The notes beneath the pieces are model-generated. The model had not been told where the DNA came from. It saw nothing but the letters and a program-made list of their open reading frames with translations, and made no database searches. This document shows, piece after piece, positions 52,747 through 61,664 of a stretch of 64,000 nt of DNA (the stretch's first letter is position 1; each line of letters starts with the position of its first letter). Both the position numbers and the translations under genes were made by a program. Source of the stretch: Psychrosphaera ytuae (lineage in GTDB: Bacteria > Pseudomonadota > Gammaproteobacteria > Enterobacterales > Alteromonadaceae); assembly GCF_017638545.1 (NCBI RefSeq), contig NZ_CP072110.1:2542001-2606000 (forward strand). Direction: 5' to 3'.

Positions 52747-53610
52747 CTACTCTATGTTTTGGATCTGCTCTCTCATCTGCTCTATCAACACCTTCAATTC
52801 AACCGCTGCGTTAGTGATTTCTGCACTGATTGATTTAGATGCTAGGGTGTTGGATTCGCGATTAAACTCTTGCATCATGAAGTCGAGACGTCGACCGCAG
52901 GCGCCGCCTTTTTTCATGATTTTTTGAGTTTCGCTGACGTGTGATTTTAGTCGGTCGATTTCTTCGGCTACGTCGGTTTTTTGGGCCAAATAAATTAGCT
53001 CTTGTTCTAGGCGTGCTTCGTCGATATCGACTTTGGCTTCGGCAAGTTTATTGGTGATGCGCTCTTTTTGCCAAGTCATGATGGCTGGCATGTGTTCTTC
53101 GACAATGGCCGCTTGCTCTAAGATCGCATCTAGGCGTGTTTCGATCATGGTTTTGAGGTTGGCTCCCTCGCTAGCACGTGCTTCGATGAAGTCACGGGTT
53201 AAACCGTCAAAGCCGGCCATAATGGCTTTTTGGATCTCGTCCATGTCGGTTTCTTCGGCTTCCATCACGCCTGGCCAGCGCAGGATATCCACTGGATTTA
53301 ATTCACCGCCTGCAGCTTCGTTGCTGACCCAATTGGCGCTGTCGATAAGTTGTTTGGCTAATGATTTGTTGATGGTGAGTTGGCTCACAGCGGCTGGGTT
53401 AGCAGTGTATTTTAAGAAAACTTCGACCTTACCGCGTTGTAATTTTTTGCGAAGGCGCTCGCGAAGAACTGCCTCTAAAGAGCGAAATTGCTCCGGCAGT
53501 CTGATGTAAGTCTCTAAGTATCGTTGGTTTACAGAGCGGATTTCCCACACTGCTGTGCCCCAATCGCCTTTTACTTCACTTCTGGCGTACGCCGTCATAC
53601 TTTGGATCAC
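52747..53610 (-). CDS. yicC: YicC family endoribonuclease
   Basis: This 287-residue protein is conserved and full length. The N-terminus 'MIQSMTAYARSEVKGDWGTA' and the segment 'ELKVLIEQMREQIQNIE' at the end are family hallmarks. 'EIDRLKSHVSETQKIMKKGG' and 'RLDFMMQEFNRESNTLASKS' are in the C-terminal DUF1732 part. YicC is an RNase that helps degrade certain small RNAs in E. coli. The stop codon is intact, so the neighbouring integration has left the gene whole, as expected for an element that regenerates the 3' end. Confidence 0.95.
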   Translation of the reverse strand: MIQSMTAYARSEVKGDWGTAVWEIRSVNQRYLETYIRLPEQFRSLEAVLRERLRKKLQRGKVEVFLKYTANPAAVSQLTINKSLAKQLIDSANWVSNEAAGGELNPVDILRWPGVMEAEETDMDEIQKAIMAGFDGLTRDFIEARASEGANLKTMIETRLDAILEQAAIVEEHMPAIMTWQKERITNKLAEAKVDIDEARLEQELIYLAQKTDVAEEIDRLKSHVSETQKIMKKGGACGRRLDFMMQEFNRESNTLASKSISAEITNAAVELKVLIEQMREQIQNIE

Positions 53611-53767
53611 ACAATCACCTTTTTTAATTAAGCACGGAATGAATCCGTTTTTACGATTTTAGCTATTATAGCGACTAGTTTAGTAACATATAAAACATTT
53701 ATACAGGCGTTTTGACAACTTTATCTTGTTGTTTGAATTGCAAATATTGTTATTGAGCATTGGGGTT

Positions 53768-53794
53768 TTGACAATTTGATAGTGTTTGTATACA
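53768..53794 (+). promoter_or_regulatory. Possible promoter for the periplasmic binding protein gene
   Basis: TTGACA (53768-53773) and TATACA (53789-53794) are only 15 bases apart, shorter than optimal. They lie 94 bases upstream of the start codon. Confidence 0.3.
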
Positions 53795-53887
53795 AAGTGA
53801 ACAGTAATAGTTCGATAGAGTTACCACCGAGAAGCTGGTGAGTTTAGGTGGTTTAGATAAGTTTTAATCGTTCGGAAGAGGTGTGTC

Positions 53888-54655
53888 ATGGAGACATTTT
53901 CTTTAGGTTTTGTATCCAGTTTTTCTATCCCTGTCTTGCGTTTGGTTAGCGGGCTTCGGGCGATTGTGGTCTTGGTTTCGACCGTTAGTTTTTTGCTGCA
54001 CGCTGAAGAGTTAGAACAAACTAAAGGACAATGCGACCTGTCTCAGCCAGTAATGCTTTCTTCGATCAATCACCCTAAAATTCAACAGTATTTTGAACCA
54101 CTTATCAAAAAGACCTACGCGGATATTGGCGTCAACGTAGATTTTGTTGTTACTAGTTCTTATCGGGACTTGATGTTGGTTAATCGAGAAGCGCTCTCTG
54201 GTAGTGTTGCGTTTGCTGAAGATATTATCGATACGATTCCCGGCCTTATCAAAGTCGCACCACCTCTTAGCATCATGTCGTACATGCTCGTCTGTAAAAA
54301 GGGTAAACCCTGTAATCTAGAACAATTGCATAAATTGATTGAAGTTGGTGGATTGGCGGTAACAAATGCAATGAGTATGGGGGTTGTGACTAATTTTCCT
54401 CAAATAGACAAAGACAACCTAGTGATCGTATCGAAAATGGGGCAAGTGTTATCAATGCTGTCAGAGGGGCGGGTTGACTATGGTGTATACCCTGTATCAG
54501 ATCGCAGTAAAGGCGGAACAGAAGAAATCCCGGTTGAGTTTGACTACGAGCCTATGTACGACATTGCGACTTACCATGTCATTAACAACAACTTATTGTG
54601 TTTGTTGCCAAAAATTGAAGCGTCATTAAGCCAAAACTTAAAAACATTTAAGTAA
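53888..54655 (+). CDS. Periplasmic substrate-binding-like protein (SBP family 3 fold)
   Basis: This is a 255-residue exported protein. The N-terminus is hydrophobic ('SGLRAIVVLVSTVSFLLHAE'), cleaved near residue 37. The mature part has the order of a bacterial extracellular solute-binding domain (family 3, PBP2 fold): 'VFVVTSSYRDLM'-like ligand region, 'MLSEGRVDYGVYPVSDRS' as the typical hinge strand with Asp, and a final helix. No ABC transporter gene is adjacent. Alteromonadales have many such orphan proteins. The ligand is unknown. ATG 53888 follows AGAGGTGTGTC. Confidence 0.65.
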   Translation: METFSLGFVSSFSIPVLRLVSGLRAIVVLVSTVSFLLHAEELEQTKGQCDLSQPVMLSSINHPKIQQYFEPLIKKTYADIGVNVDFVVTSSYRDLMLVNREALSGSVAFAEDIIDTIPGLIKVAPPLSIMSYMLVCKKGKPCNLEQLHKLIEVGGLAVTNAMSMGVVTNFPQIDKDNLVIVSKMGQVLSMLSEGRVDYGVYPVSDRSKGGTEEIPVEFDYEPMYDIATYHVINNNLLCLLPKIEASLSQNLKTFK

Positions 54656-54767
54656 TTACTCAAAAAAGATTAAAAAATAGTCAAATGTGGTCGCTATTAA
54701 CTAAAATAAAGCGTACAATGCGCGCCCTTTTGAATTCCCCCACAGACAGGCTTAGCTCAATTGAATC

Positions 54768-54830
54768 TCTTGCGATAGAGGTGCGGACGTTGAGTGATGA
54801 TGGATTACGCGTGAAGTTGGGGTAGAGATG
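54768..54830 (+). promoter_or_regulatory. Lysine-riboswitch-like sequence in the deaD leader
   Basis: TGCGATAGAGGTGCGGACG (54771-54789) and GTGAAG (54811-54816) match the start of the lysine aptamer (GAUAGAGGUGCG ... GUGAAG). The later parts (GCCGAAG, GGCUGGG) are absent, so this would be a 5' remnant. The match is from memory and could be coincidental. Confidence 0.3.
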
Positions 54831-54840
54831 TGAGTAAAAA

Positions 54841-56691
54841 ATGACAGAAAATGTAACCCCAAAGTTTGTTGACTTAGGTTTAACCCCAGCCGTTTTAGAA
54901 GCGGTTCAACACGTTGGTTATGAAACCCCTTCACCAATCCAAGCTGAATGTATTCCACATATCCTTAATGGCGACGATATTTTAGGTATCGCCCAAACGG
55001 GTACTGGTAAAACGGCGGCGTTCGCGCTTCCAACTTTGTGCCACTTAGATCCAAGTATCAATTCGCCACAGATCTTAGTGTTAGCACCGACTCGTGAATT
55101 AGCGATTCAGGTTGCAGAAGCATTTACAACTTATGCTGAAAAGCTTGACGGTTTCCACGTATTACCAATTTACGGTGGTCAGGATTTCCGTACTCAGCTA
55201 CGTGCACTTAAGCGTGGTGTTCACGTTGTTGTTGGTACACCAGGTCGTGTTATGGACCACATGCGTCGCGAAACTCTCGATTTGTCTAACCTTAAAACAG
55301 TGGTACTAGACGAAGCCGACGAAATGTTGCGTATGGGCTTCATCGATGACGTTGAGTGGATCATGGAGCACGTGCCAAGTGAAGCACAAATCGCGTTGTT
55401 CTCGGCGACTATGCCAGCGCCAATCTTAAAGGTGACTAAGCAGTACCTTAAGAACCCTAAAGAAGTGCGCATTAAGCCAAAAACGGCGAGTCACTCTAAC
55501 ATCACACAGCAGTACTGGATTGTGAACAACAACCAAAAACTAGACGTGTTAACACGACTTCTAGAGCTGACTGAATTTGATGGCATGATCATCTTTACGA
55601 AGACGCGTCAAGCAACCTCTGAATTAGCAGACAAGCTATCTGCGCGTGGTCACGCTGCAGCAGCGCTTAACGGTGACATGAACCAGTCTCACCGTGAACA
55701 GTGTATCGAGTCATTAAAGTCTGGTCGTTTAGACATTATTATCGCAACAGACGTTGCAGCACGTGGTATCGACGTTGAGCGTGTAAGTCACGTTATTAAC
55801 TATGACTTACCGTACGATGTAGAATCTTACGTTCACCGTGTTGGCCGTACAGGTCGTGCGGGTCGTAAAGGTAACGCTATCTTGTTTGCAACGCCACGTG
55901 AGCGTCGTTTATTAAAGACAATCGAGCGTGAAACTAAGCAAACAATTTTGCCTTACGAGCCACCAACAAATGAAGAAGTTACACAGTTACGTGTTGCTGC
56001 GTTTAAAGAGCGCATTGCAGATGTAATCGGTGGTCAGGACTTAGACTTTTTCACTAACTTAGTGAACGAGTATGCAGAAGAGCACGGTCAAGAGCTTGGT
56101 GAAGTTGCTGCTGCATTAGCGTTTATGGCACAGCAAGAAGCACCGTTACAAGTAACGGGCAAAGGCATGCCAGGAAACAACAAGTTTGAAGATCGCAACA
56201 GTCGTGATCGCAACGGTCGTGACCGTGATCGCGGTGAACGTGGCGAACGTGGTGGCCGTGGTCGTGATACTGGCGTTCCTATGCAAGCATACCGCATCGA
56301 AGTTGGTCGTGAGCACGGTGTAACACCTAAAGATATCGTTGGTGCGATTGCAAACGAAGCAAACATTAGCTCTAAGTTCATCGGTAACATCAAGCTAATG
56401 CCGAACTTCTCTGTTGTTGAACTACCGGCAGACATGCCAACAGAAACAGCTGAACAGTTGAAGAAGACACGTGTTCGTAACCAACAGCTAGACATCAAGG
56501 TTGACCCTCGTGGCGGCCAAGGTGTTGGTGAGCGTGGTGGTCGTCGTGATGGCGGCGGTCGTGGTCGAGGCCGTGATGATCGCGGTGGTCGTGGACGTGG
56601 TGGTAATCGTGATGGCAATCGCGAAGGTAACCGTGGACGCGGTGGTGAAGGACATCGCGGTCGTCGTAATGACCGTAAACCTCGCGACTAA
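54841..56691 (+). CDS. deaD: ATP-dependent DEAD-box RNA helicase DeaD (CsdA)
   Basis: This 616-residue helicase acts in ribosome assembly and mRNA turnover at low temperature. The core has AQTGTGKT (51-58), PTREL, TPGR, DEAD (157-160), SAT (188-190) and HRVGRTGRAGR, all present. A DbpA-like RNA-binding region follows ('RIEVGREHGVTPKDIVGAIA', about 480-555), and an RGG-rich tail of 60 residues ends the protein, longer than in E. coli. ATG 54841 follows TGTGAG with no strong AGGAGG. The C-terminal tail is low-complexity repeats of RGG/RDG. Confidence 0.95.
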   Translation: MTENVTPKFVDLGLTPAVLEAVQHVGYETPSPIQAECIPHILNGDDILGIAQTGTGKTAAFALPTLCHLDPSINSPQILVLAPTRELAIQVAEAFTTYAEKLDGFHVLPIYGGQDFRTQLRALKRGVHVVVGTPGRVMDHMRRETLDLSNLKTVVLDEADEMLRMGFIDDVEWIMEHVPSEAQIALFSATMPAPILKVTKQYLKNPKEVRIKPKTASHSNITQQYWIVNNNQKLDVLTRLLELTEFDGMIIFTKTRQATSELADKLSARGHAAAALNGDMNQSHREQCIESLKSGRLDIIIATDVAARGIDVERVSHVINYDLPYDVESYVHRVGRTGRAGRKGNAILFATPRERRLLKTIERETKQTILPYEPPTNEEVTQLRVAAFKERIADVIGGQDLDFFTNLVNEYAEEHGQELGEVAAALAFMAQQEAPLQVTGKGMPGNNKFEDRNSRDRNGRDRDRGERGERGGRGRDTGVPMQAYRIEVGREHGVTPKDIVGAIANEANISSKFIGNIKLMPNFSVVELPADMPTETAEQLKKTRVRNQQLDIKVDPRGGQGVGERGGRRDGGGRGRGRDDRGGRGRGGNRDGNREGNRGRGGEGHRGRRNDRKPRD

Positions 56692-56717
56692 TTTAGTCCA
56701 TACCCAAAAATAAAACA

Positions 56718-56741
56718 CAAAGCAGCTTTCGGGCTGCTTTG
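56718..56741 (+). terminator. Terminator-like hairpin after deaD
   Basis: CAAAGCAGC-tttcgg-GCTGCTTTG is a 9-bp perfect stem with a stable loop but no T run, just after the deaD stop. Confidence 0.6.
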
Positions 56742-56791
56742 TAGTATCTTACAATAGTAAAAAAAGAATCGATAAAACAAGGCAAACAATT

Positions 56792-57505
56792 ATGCGTCCA
56801 AGCGGTAGAACCACTTCTCAAATTCGTCCCGTCACTATTACTCGTAACTTTACAGCGCACGCTGAAGGTTCGGTGTTGATTGAAATTGGTGACACAAAAG
56901 TATTATGTAATGCAACGGTTGAAGTGGGCGTGCCTCGTTTTATGAAAGGTCAGGGCAAAGGTTGGATCACAGCTGAATACGGCATGTTACCGCGCTCAAC
57001 TCACACTCGTAACCAACGTGAAGCAGCGAAAGGCAAACAGTCTGGCCGTACCATGGAAATTCAACGTCTGATTGCTCGTTCTTTACGTGCAGCAGTCGAC
57101 TTATCAGCGCTTGGCGAAAACACCATCACAGTTGACTGTGATGTTATTCAAGCTGACGGTGGTACTCGTACCGCATCTATCACAGGTGCATGTGTGGCAT
57201 TAGTTGATGCGATTAACTACATGCGCAAAGAAGAGATCATCAAAGCCAACCCACTTAAACACATGATTGCGGCGATTTCGGTTGGTGTGTATCAAGGTAC
57301 ACCAATTGCGGATTTGGAATACGTTGAAGACTCTGAAGCCGAAACCGACATGAACGTTATCATGACTGAAGATGGTCGTTTAATCGAAGTACAAGGCACT
57401 GCAGAAGAAGAGCCTTTCACCTTTGACGAAATGCAAGAAATGATGGCCCTTGCCAAAAACGCCATCGGTGAGCTCATCGACGAGCAGAAAAAAGCCTTAG
57501 CGTAA
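56792..57505 (+). CDS. rph: Ribonuclease PH
   Basis: This 237-residue phosphorolytic 3'-5' exoribonuclease trims tRNA 3' ends. Length is family-normal (238 in E. coli). The N-terminal 'MRPSGRTTSQIRPVTITRNF' and 'GWITAEYGMLPRSTHTRNQR' (substrate and phosphate loops) and 'DCDVIQADGGTRTASITGAC' match the family. Unlike rph of E. coli K-12, the frame is complete. It is cotranscribed with pyrE in many gammaproteobacteria; here a hairpin separates them. ATG 56792 follows AAGGCAA. Confidence 0.96.
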   Translation: MRPSGRTTSQIRPVTITRNFTAHAEGSVLIEIGDTKVLCNATVEVGVPRFMKGQGKGWITAEYGMLPRSTHTRNQREAAKGKQSGRTMEIQRLIARSLRAAVDLSALGENTITVDCDVIQADGGTRTASITGACVALVDAINYMRKEEIIKANPLKHMIAAISVGVYQGTPIADLEYVEDSEAETDMNVIMTEDGRLIEVQGTAEEEPFTFDEMQEMMALAKNAIGELIDEQKKALA

Positions 57506-57520
57506 ACAGAGTAAAAATTG

Positions 57521-57549
57521 AAAAAGCCAGCAGTATTGCTGGTTTTTGT
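57521..57549 (+). terminator. Terminator or attenuator between rph and pyrE
   Basis: CCAGCA-gtat-TGCTGG with AAAAA on the left and TTTTT on the right lies in the 99-base rph-pyrE gap. In enterobacteria pyrE is attenuated at this location, so it could be an attenuator. Confidence 0.65.
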
Positions 57550-57604
57550 TAGGTCTAAAGACCAGGCAATGTAGTAACCCGCAACAAACAGTAGGACACA
57601 AACC

Positions 57605-58246
57605 ATGAAAGATTATCAAAAAGAGTTTATCGAATTTGCCCTTGAGAAACAGGTACTAAAATTCGGTGAATTTACCCTTAAATCTGGCCGCACAAGCCCG
57701 TATTTTTTTAACGCTGGTTTGTTTAATACTGGTCGTGATTTGGCGCGTTTGGGGCGTTTTTATGCGGCGGCGTTAGCAGACTCTGGGATTTCATTTGATG
57801 TGTTATTTGGCCCTGCTTACAAAGGTATTCCTATCGCAACAACTACAGCGGTTGCGCTTGCAGATCATCACGACGTTGACACACCTTACTGCTTTAACCG
57901 TAAAGAGAAAAAAGACCACGGTGAAGGCGGAAGCCTGGTAGGTGCAGAGCTTAAAGGCGACATCATGCTAGTCGATGATGTTATTACCGCAGGTACTGCA
58001 ATTCGCGAATCGATGACCATTATTGAGCAAGCTGGCGCGAGTTTAGCGGGTGTCTTAATCGCCCTTGACCGTCAAGAAAAGGGCAAAGGCGAACTATCAG
58101 CGATTCAAGAAGTTGAGCGTGACTTCGGTACTAAAGTGATTTCGATCGTTACCTTAGGCGATGTAATTGAATTTGTGAAACAAAACGAAGAATACGCGGC
58201 CTATTTACCAAGCGTTGAATTATATCGTGAGCAATACGGTATCTAA
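57605..58246 (+). CDS. pyrE: Orotate phosphoribosyltransferase
   Basis: This 213-residue enzyme converts orotate and PRPP to OMP in pyrimidine synthesis. The PRPP-binding motif 'LVDDVITAGTAIRES' covers about 122-136, and the flexible catalytic loop is at 'FNRKEKKDHGEGGS' (about 97-110). Length equals the E. coli enzyme. ATG 57605 follows AGGACACAAACC. It is preceded by rph and overlaps or abuts the M28 peptidase gene. Confidence 0.97.
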   Translation: MKDYQKEFIEFALEKQVLKFGEFTLKSGRTSPYFFNAGLFNTGRDLARLGRFYAAALADSGISFDVLFGPAYKGIPIATTTAVALADHHDVDTPYCFNRKEKKDHGEGGSLVGAELKGDIMLVDDVITAGTAIRESMTIIEQAGASLAGVLIALDRQEKGKGELSAIQEVERDFGTKVISIVTLGDVIEFVKQNEEYAAYLPSVELYREQYGI

Positions 58247-59291
58247 TTTAGTACTTATCATTGCGCTTCTGTTTGGTTTTGAAGCGAAGTTTGTCTTCGC
58301 TCAAAATCGAACGAGCTGTGACGTCAAAGCGGACTTCGCTTTTCCATTCAATCACCCCTGCCAAACGCTGTTAGACCTTACAACACTAAGCTCCGATACA
58401 ATGCAAGGGCGCGCACCTTCTACTCAAGGCCAACAACGCGCAAGTAACTATATCATTGAGCAATTTAAGTCTATTGGATTGCTGCCAGTATCCCAACTGG
58501 GCTTATTGGATACTGATGGGTTCAAGCAAGTCTTTCAATATGATCACTACGGCACAGCCACTACAGGCGAGAATATTTTGGGTTTTCAACGTGGTCAGCA
58601 ATATCCCAATCAGGTGCTGATCATCACCGCACACTATGATCACTTGGGAACCAAGGGCAAACGGATAATGAACGGGGCCGATGATAACGCCTCTGGAGTA
58701 GCCGGACTCTTGGCCATTGCCCGTTTTTTCAGTGTGCTAGCACCAAACTATTCGATTCTTTACGTAGCGACTGATGCTGAAGAACATGGCTTACATGGTG
58801 CTCGGTACTTTCTTGAAAATTGGAATAGCGTATATGGTAAGCCGAGCCTTAACACTGATCTTATTGACGAGCCCATAGACGCTCCCATTGAAATAAAAAT
58901 GAATATCAACCTAGATATGATTGGTGGCACAAAGGGCAATCTGTATTTTACTGGAGCTCGCAAAAACCAAGCCTTTCTCGCTATTTTTGATACGGTGACA
59001 CAGCAAATAGGCAGAAAACATATCCGTTTGAAAAGGGGCCATGGCAGTGCACGGCTTAGCAGAGATGCTTTATCTGGTAATATAGACTGGCGAAATGCGA
59101 GTGATCATGCTGTGTTTAGAAAACAAGGTATTCCATACTTGTATCTAGGTGGAGATTTACACGATTTTTACCATACCTCTGACGATACCATTGACAACAT
59201 TGATCAGAATGCCTTTATGGCTTCTGTAAAAGCCGCTCTAATGACAGTAATTTTGTTAGACGGTCTGCCGTCACAGTATTTTGAGTTTTAG
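58227..59291 (+). CDS. Secreted M28-family zinc aminopeptidase
   Basis: This encodes an exported metallopeptidase of about 354 residues. GTG 58227 gives a signal peptide (MSNTVSNLVLIIALLFGFE, cleaved near VFAQ); a TTG at 58215 is possible and both overlap the end of pyrE. The zinc ligands are readable in order: His in ITAHYDHLG, Asp in NGADDNASGVA, Glu pair in TDAEEHGLHG, Asp in INLDMIGG and His in LHDFYHTSDDTI. All are present. M28 enzymes release N-terminal residues from peptides. It does not look like part of the pyrE operon functionally. Confidence 0.88.
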   Translation: MSNTVSNLVLIIALLFGFEAKFVFAQNRTSCDVKADFAFPFNHPCQTLLDLTTLSSDTMQGRAPSTQGQQRASNYIIEQFKSIGLLPVSQLGLLDTDGFKQVFQYDHYGTATTGENILGFQRGQQYPNQVLIITAHYDHLGTKGKRIMNGADDNASGVAGLLAIARFFSVLAPNYSILYVATDAEEHGLHGARYFLENWNSVYGKPSLNTDLIDEPIDAPIEIKMNINLDMIGGTKGNLYFTGARKNQAFLAIFDTVTQQIGRKHIRLKRGHGSARLSRDALSGNIDWRNASDHAVFRKQGIPYLYLGGDLHDFYHTSDDTIDNIDQNAFMASVKAALMTVILLDGLPSQYFEF

Positions 59292-59361
59292 TGTTACACT
59301 GTGGTGAATCGTCAAGGCAGAAACCACTATGGTAGAAATCTAAAAGGTACAGGAGTTTCGA

Positions 59362-60369
59362 ATGCGAACCTTATTCCCTGAAATTAACCCCAACCAAACG
59401 TTCCATTTGGATGTCGGCGATAGCCATCAGATTTATGTCGAAGAATGTGGAAACCCCGATGGTATTCCTGTGGTGTACGTTCATGGTGGCCCAGGCGGTG
59501 GTAGCAGTCCGATGCACCGTCGCTTTTACGACCCAGAGCAATATCGCATCATTCAATTTGACCAGCGTGGCTGTGGTAAGTCGACACCGCACTGCGCTGA
59601 TGATATCAATGCGTTGTTTAGTAATACCACTCAGCATTTATTGCGTGACATGGAGCAAATAAGAGCTCATTTGGGCATTACTTCTTGGGTCGTTGCGGGT
59701 GGTTCTTGGGGAACGACGTTGGCACTCCTATATGCGATTAAGTTTCCGTCTGTCGTCAAAGCACTGATATTGCGCGGGGTATTTTTGGCTCGAAAACAAG
59801 ATTTAGACTGGTTTTTGTCGCCCAAACAAGGCGCGAGCCAAATCTTTCCTGAATATTATCGAGATTTTGTTCGCGGTCATGATATTGAATCTGTCGATAG
59901 TGAAGACTATGACGCAACTCAAGAAATACTCGAGTCGTATCACGAAAAATTAACCGGCGATAACGATTTTGAGCAGCTCGCAGCGGCCAAACAGTTTATG
60001 AATTGGGAAGGCCGGATAGTGTCAGTCAATTATCAGCAGTCTGCGCCAGCGATGAGTAAACACGAAGCCATCGCTATGTCGCTGCTTAATACGCATTATT
60101 TTACGAATGACGGATTTATTTACGAGTCAGAAATCATCAGTGAAATCGCGGCAATATCACATATTCCAGGTTACATTGTCCATGGGCGAAATGACGTAGT
60201 ATGCAAGCCAGAAGGGGCCTTTACCCTCGCTGAACATTGGCCAAACGGCGTATTAGAAATGGTCCCAGCCGCAGGACACAGTAGTACTGAGCCTGGTATT
60301 ATTGACGGCTTGGTAAGAGCGAGCCAAAACATCGCTAAATTCTTAAATGAAAAAGATCAGGAGAAGTAG
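59362..60369 (+). CDS. pip: Prolyl aminopeptidase (proline iminopeptidase)
   Basis: This 335-residue serine peptidase of family S33 releases N-terminal proline. The oxyanion motif HGGPGG (41-46), 'FDQRGCGKSTPH' (about 66-77) and the nucleophile elbow GGSWGTTL with Ser115 are exact family signatures. Catalytic Asp and His follow in 'GRNDVVC' and 'AAGHSSTEP'. Length fits the 310-335 range. The ATG follows AGGAGTTTCGA. It is cotranscribed with dtd, whose GTG start lies two bases after this gene's stop. Confidence 0.94.
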   Translation: MRTLFPEINPNQTFHLDVGDSHQIYVEECGNPDGIPVVYVHGGPGGGSSPMHRRFYDPEQYRIIQFDQRGCGKSTPHCADDINALFSNTTQHLLRDMEQIRAHLGITSWVVAGGSWGTTLALLYAIKFPSVVKALILRGVFLARKQDLDWFLSPKQGASQIFPEYYRDFVRGHDIESVDSEDYDATQEILESYHEKLTGDNDFEQLAAAKQFMNWEGRIVSVNYQQSAPAMSKHEAIAMSLLNTHYFTNDGFIYESEIISEIAAISHIPGYIVHGRNDVVCKPEGAFTLAEHWPNGVLEMVPAAGHSSTEPGIIDGLVRASQNIAKFLNEKDQEK

Positions 60370-60371
60370 TT

Positions 60372-60809
60372 GTGATTGGATTAATTCAGCGCGTAAGCGA
60401 AGCCAAAGTTGACATCGACGGTCAAACTGTCGGAAGTATTAACCAAGGTTTATTGGTGTTGCTAGGCGTTGAACAAGCTGATGACGAGGCTAAAGCGAAA
60501 AAGCTTGCTGAGCGAATCAGTAAGTATCGTGTGTTTAATGATGAAAACGGCAAGATGAACCTAAATGTTCAGCAAGTCGAAGGCTCGTTGTTAGTGGTGT
60601 CACAATTTACCCTTGTTGCTGATACCAAATCGGGTAATCGTCCGGGCTTTTCGCGTGGCGCAACGCCGGAGCAGGGCAATCGTTTGTACGAATATTTTGT
60701 CCAATGCTGCAAAGACTTAGGGTTGCCAGTCGAAACGGGTCAGTTTGGTGCTGATATGCAAGTTAGCTTGACCAACGATGGTCCGGTGACCTTTCAACTT
60801 ACGGTTTGA
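60372..60809 (+). CDS. dtd: D-aminoacyl-tRNA deacylase
   Basis: This 145-residue enzyme removes D-amino acids mischarged on tRNA. The N-terminus 'MIGLIQRVSEAKVDIDGQTV', 'SQFTLVAD', 'NRPGFSRGA' and the C-terminal 'NDGPVTFQLTV' are diagnostic. The length equals E. coli Dtd. The GTG start at 60372 has GGAGAAG seven bases upstream. It follows pip immediately and ends one base before the convergent methyltransferase-like gene. Confidence 0.97.
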   Translation: MIGLIQRVSEAKVDIDGQTVGSINQGLLVLLGVEQADDEAKAKKLAERISKYRVFNDENGKMNLNVQQVEGSLLVVSQFTLVADTKSGNRPGFSRGATPEQGNRLYEYFVQCCKDLGLPVETGQFGADMQVSLTNDGPVTFQLTV

Positions 60810-61571
60810 TTATTGGCTTTTGAACAAATTGTGTTGTTCGATATCCTTTGGAAAAACAAACGGCGTCTGAGTTTCGGGCGCTTGGTGTTTTAACAAAAAT
60901 ATGTGATTTTTTTGACCCGGAACGGCAAAGGCTTTTACCCCAAATGCCGGATTGACCGTACTTATTTCAAAGCCATTGTTAATACTGTCCCGTAATAAAT
61001 TCAATTGGGCTTTATCATCCGTTAAACAATTAACGATGAGCCAACCCCCGGGGTTTAACAGTTGTTTAAGGTCTCGATAAAAAGAATCTGATTTTGTTTG
61101 AGCGGGCGCATCTGCCCCGGCAAACAAGTCGACGATGAGCCAATCAAAGTGACGATTGTTATTCTTGCACTCTTTAATATGTTCAAACGCGTCTGTTTGT
61201 ACGATGGATAGTTGGTTAAACCCAGGTAATGATTGCAGCGCCAAATTTACGTCTTTGTCGGCTTCGATACTGATAAAGTCAATATGAGGAAAGGCGTGCT
61301 TAAAATAACGCTGTAGAGATTGGCCGCCACCGCCTAACTCAAGAACGCTCGTCGGTCGGCTATCGTGAAGTAAAGGCAACAGCATTACAGCACAATGTGA
61401 AAGTGCCGGCATATATGGCGCGGTGTTTGCAAACGCACTTTGGATTACACCATTTATTTCAAGACGATAGAAATCTTTGTTTTGAATGACCTCGATACGA
61501 AAGCCGTCTTTTTGAAAAAAGTACAGCTGTTTAGCTTGCTCGTTACTTAATAGAGTTTGCCAGAGGTCCAT
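60810..61571 (-). CDS. Spermidine-synthase-like (SAM-fold) protein
   Basis: This 253-residue protein has the Rossmann core of spermine/spermidine synthases: 'SVLELGGGGQSLQRYFKHAF', 'FISIEADKDVNLALQSLPGF', 'FDWLIVDLFAGADAPAQ' and 'LLNPGGWLIVNC'. The DG(L/G) polyamine active-site elements of true SpeE are not evident and it is short, so methyltransferase activity on another substrate is as likely. It is convergent with dtd and divergent from the GNAT-thioesterase gene. No signal peptide is seen. Confidence 0.75.
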   Translation of the reverse strand: MDLWQTLLSNEQAKQLYFFQKDGFRIEVIQNKDFYRLEINGVIQSAFANTAPYMPALSHCAVMLLPLLHDSRPTSVLELGGGGQSLQRYFKHAFPHIDFISIEADKDVNLALQSLPGFNQLSIVQTDAFEHIKECKNNNRHFDWLIVDLFAGADAPAQTKSDSFYRDLKQLLNPGGWLIVNCLTDDKAQLNLLRDSINNGFEISTVNPAFGVKAFAVPGQKNHIFLLKHQAPETQTPFVFPKDIEQHNLFKSQ

Positions 61572-61664
61572 AGATGGTTTTTAATTAAAGTGGCTCAACG
61601 ATAATAACAAGCATAACAAAAGAATGATTCGTTGAGTCAACTATTTAGGATAAAGGGGAAGAGT

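Noticed and set aside
56088..56718. Overlapping frames of Arg/Pro- or Val/Thr-rich proteins at the deaD end
   Set aside because: They are produced by the repetitive RGG codons of the helicase tail.
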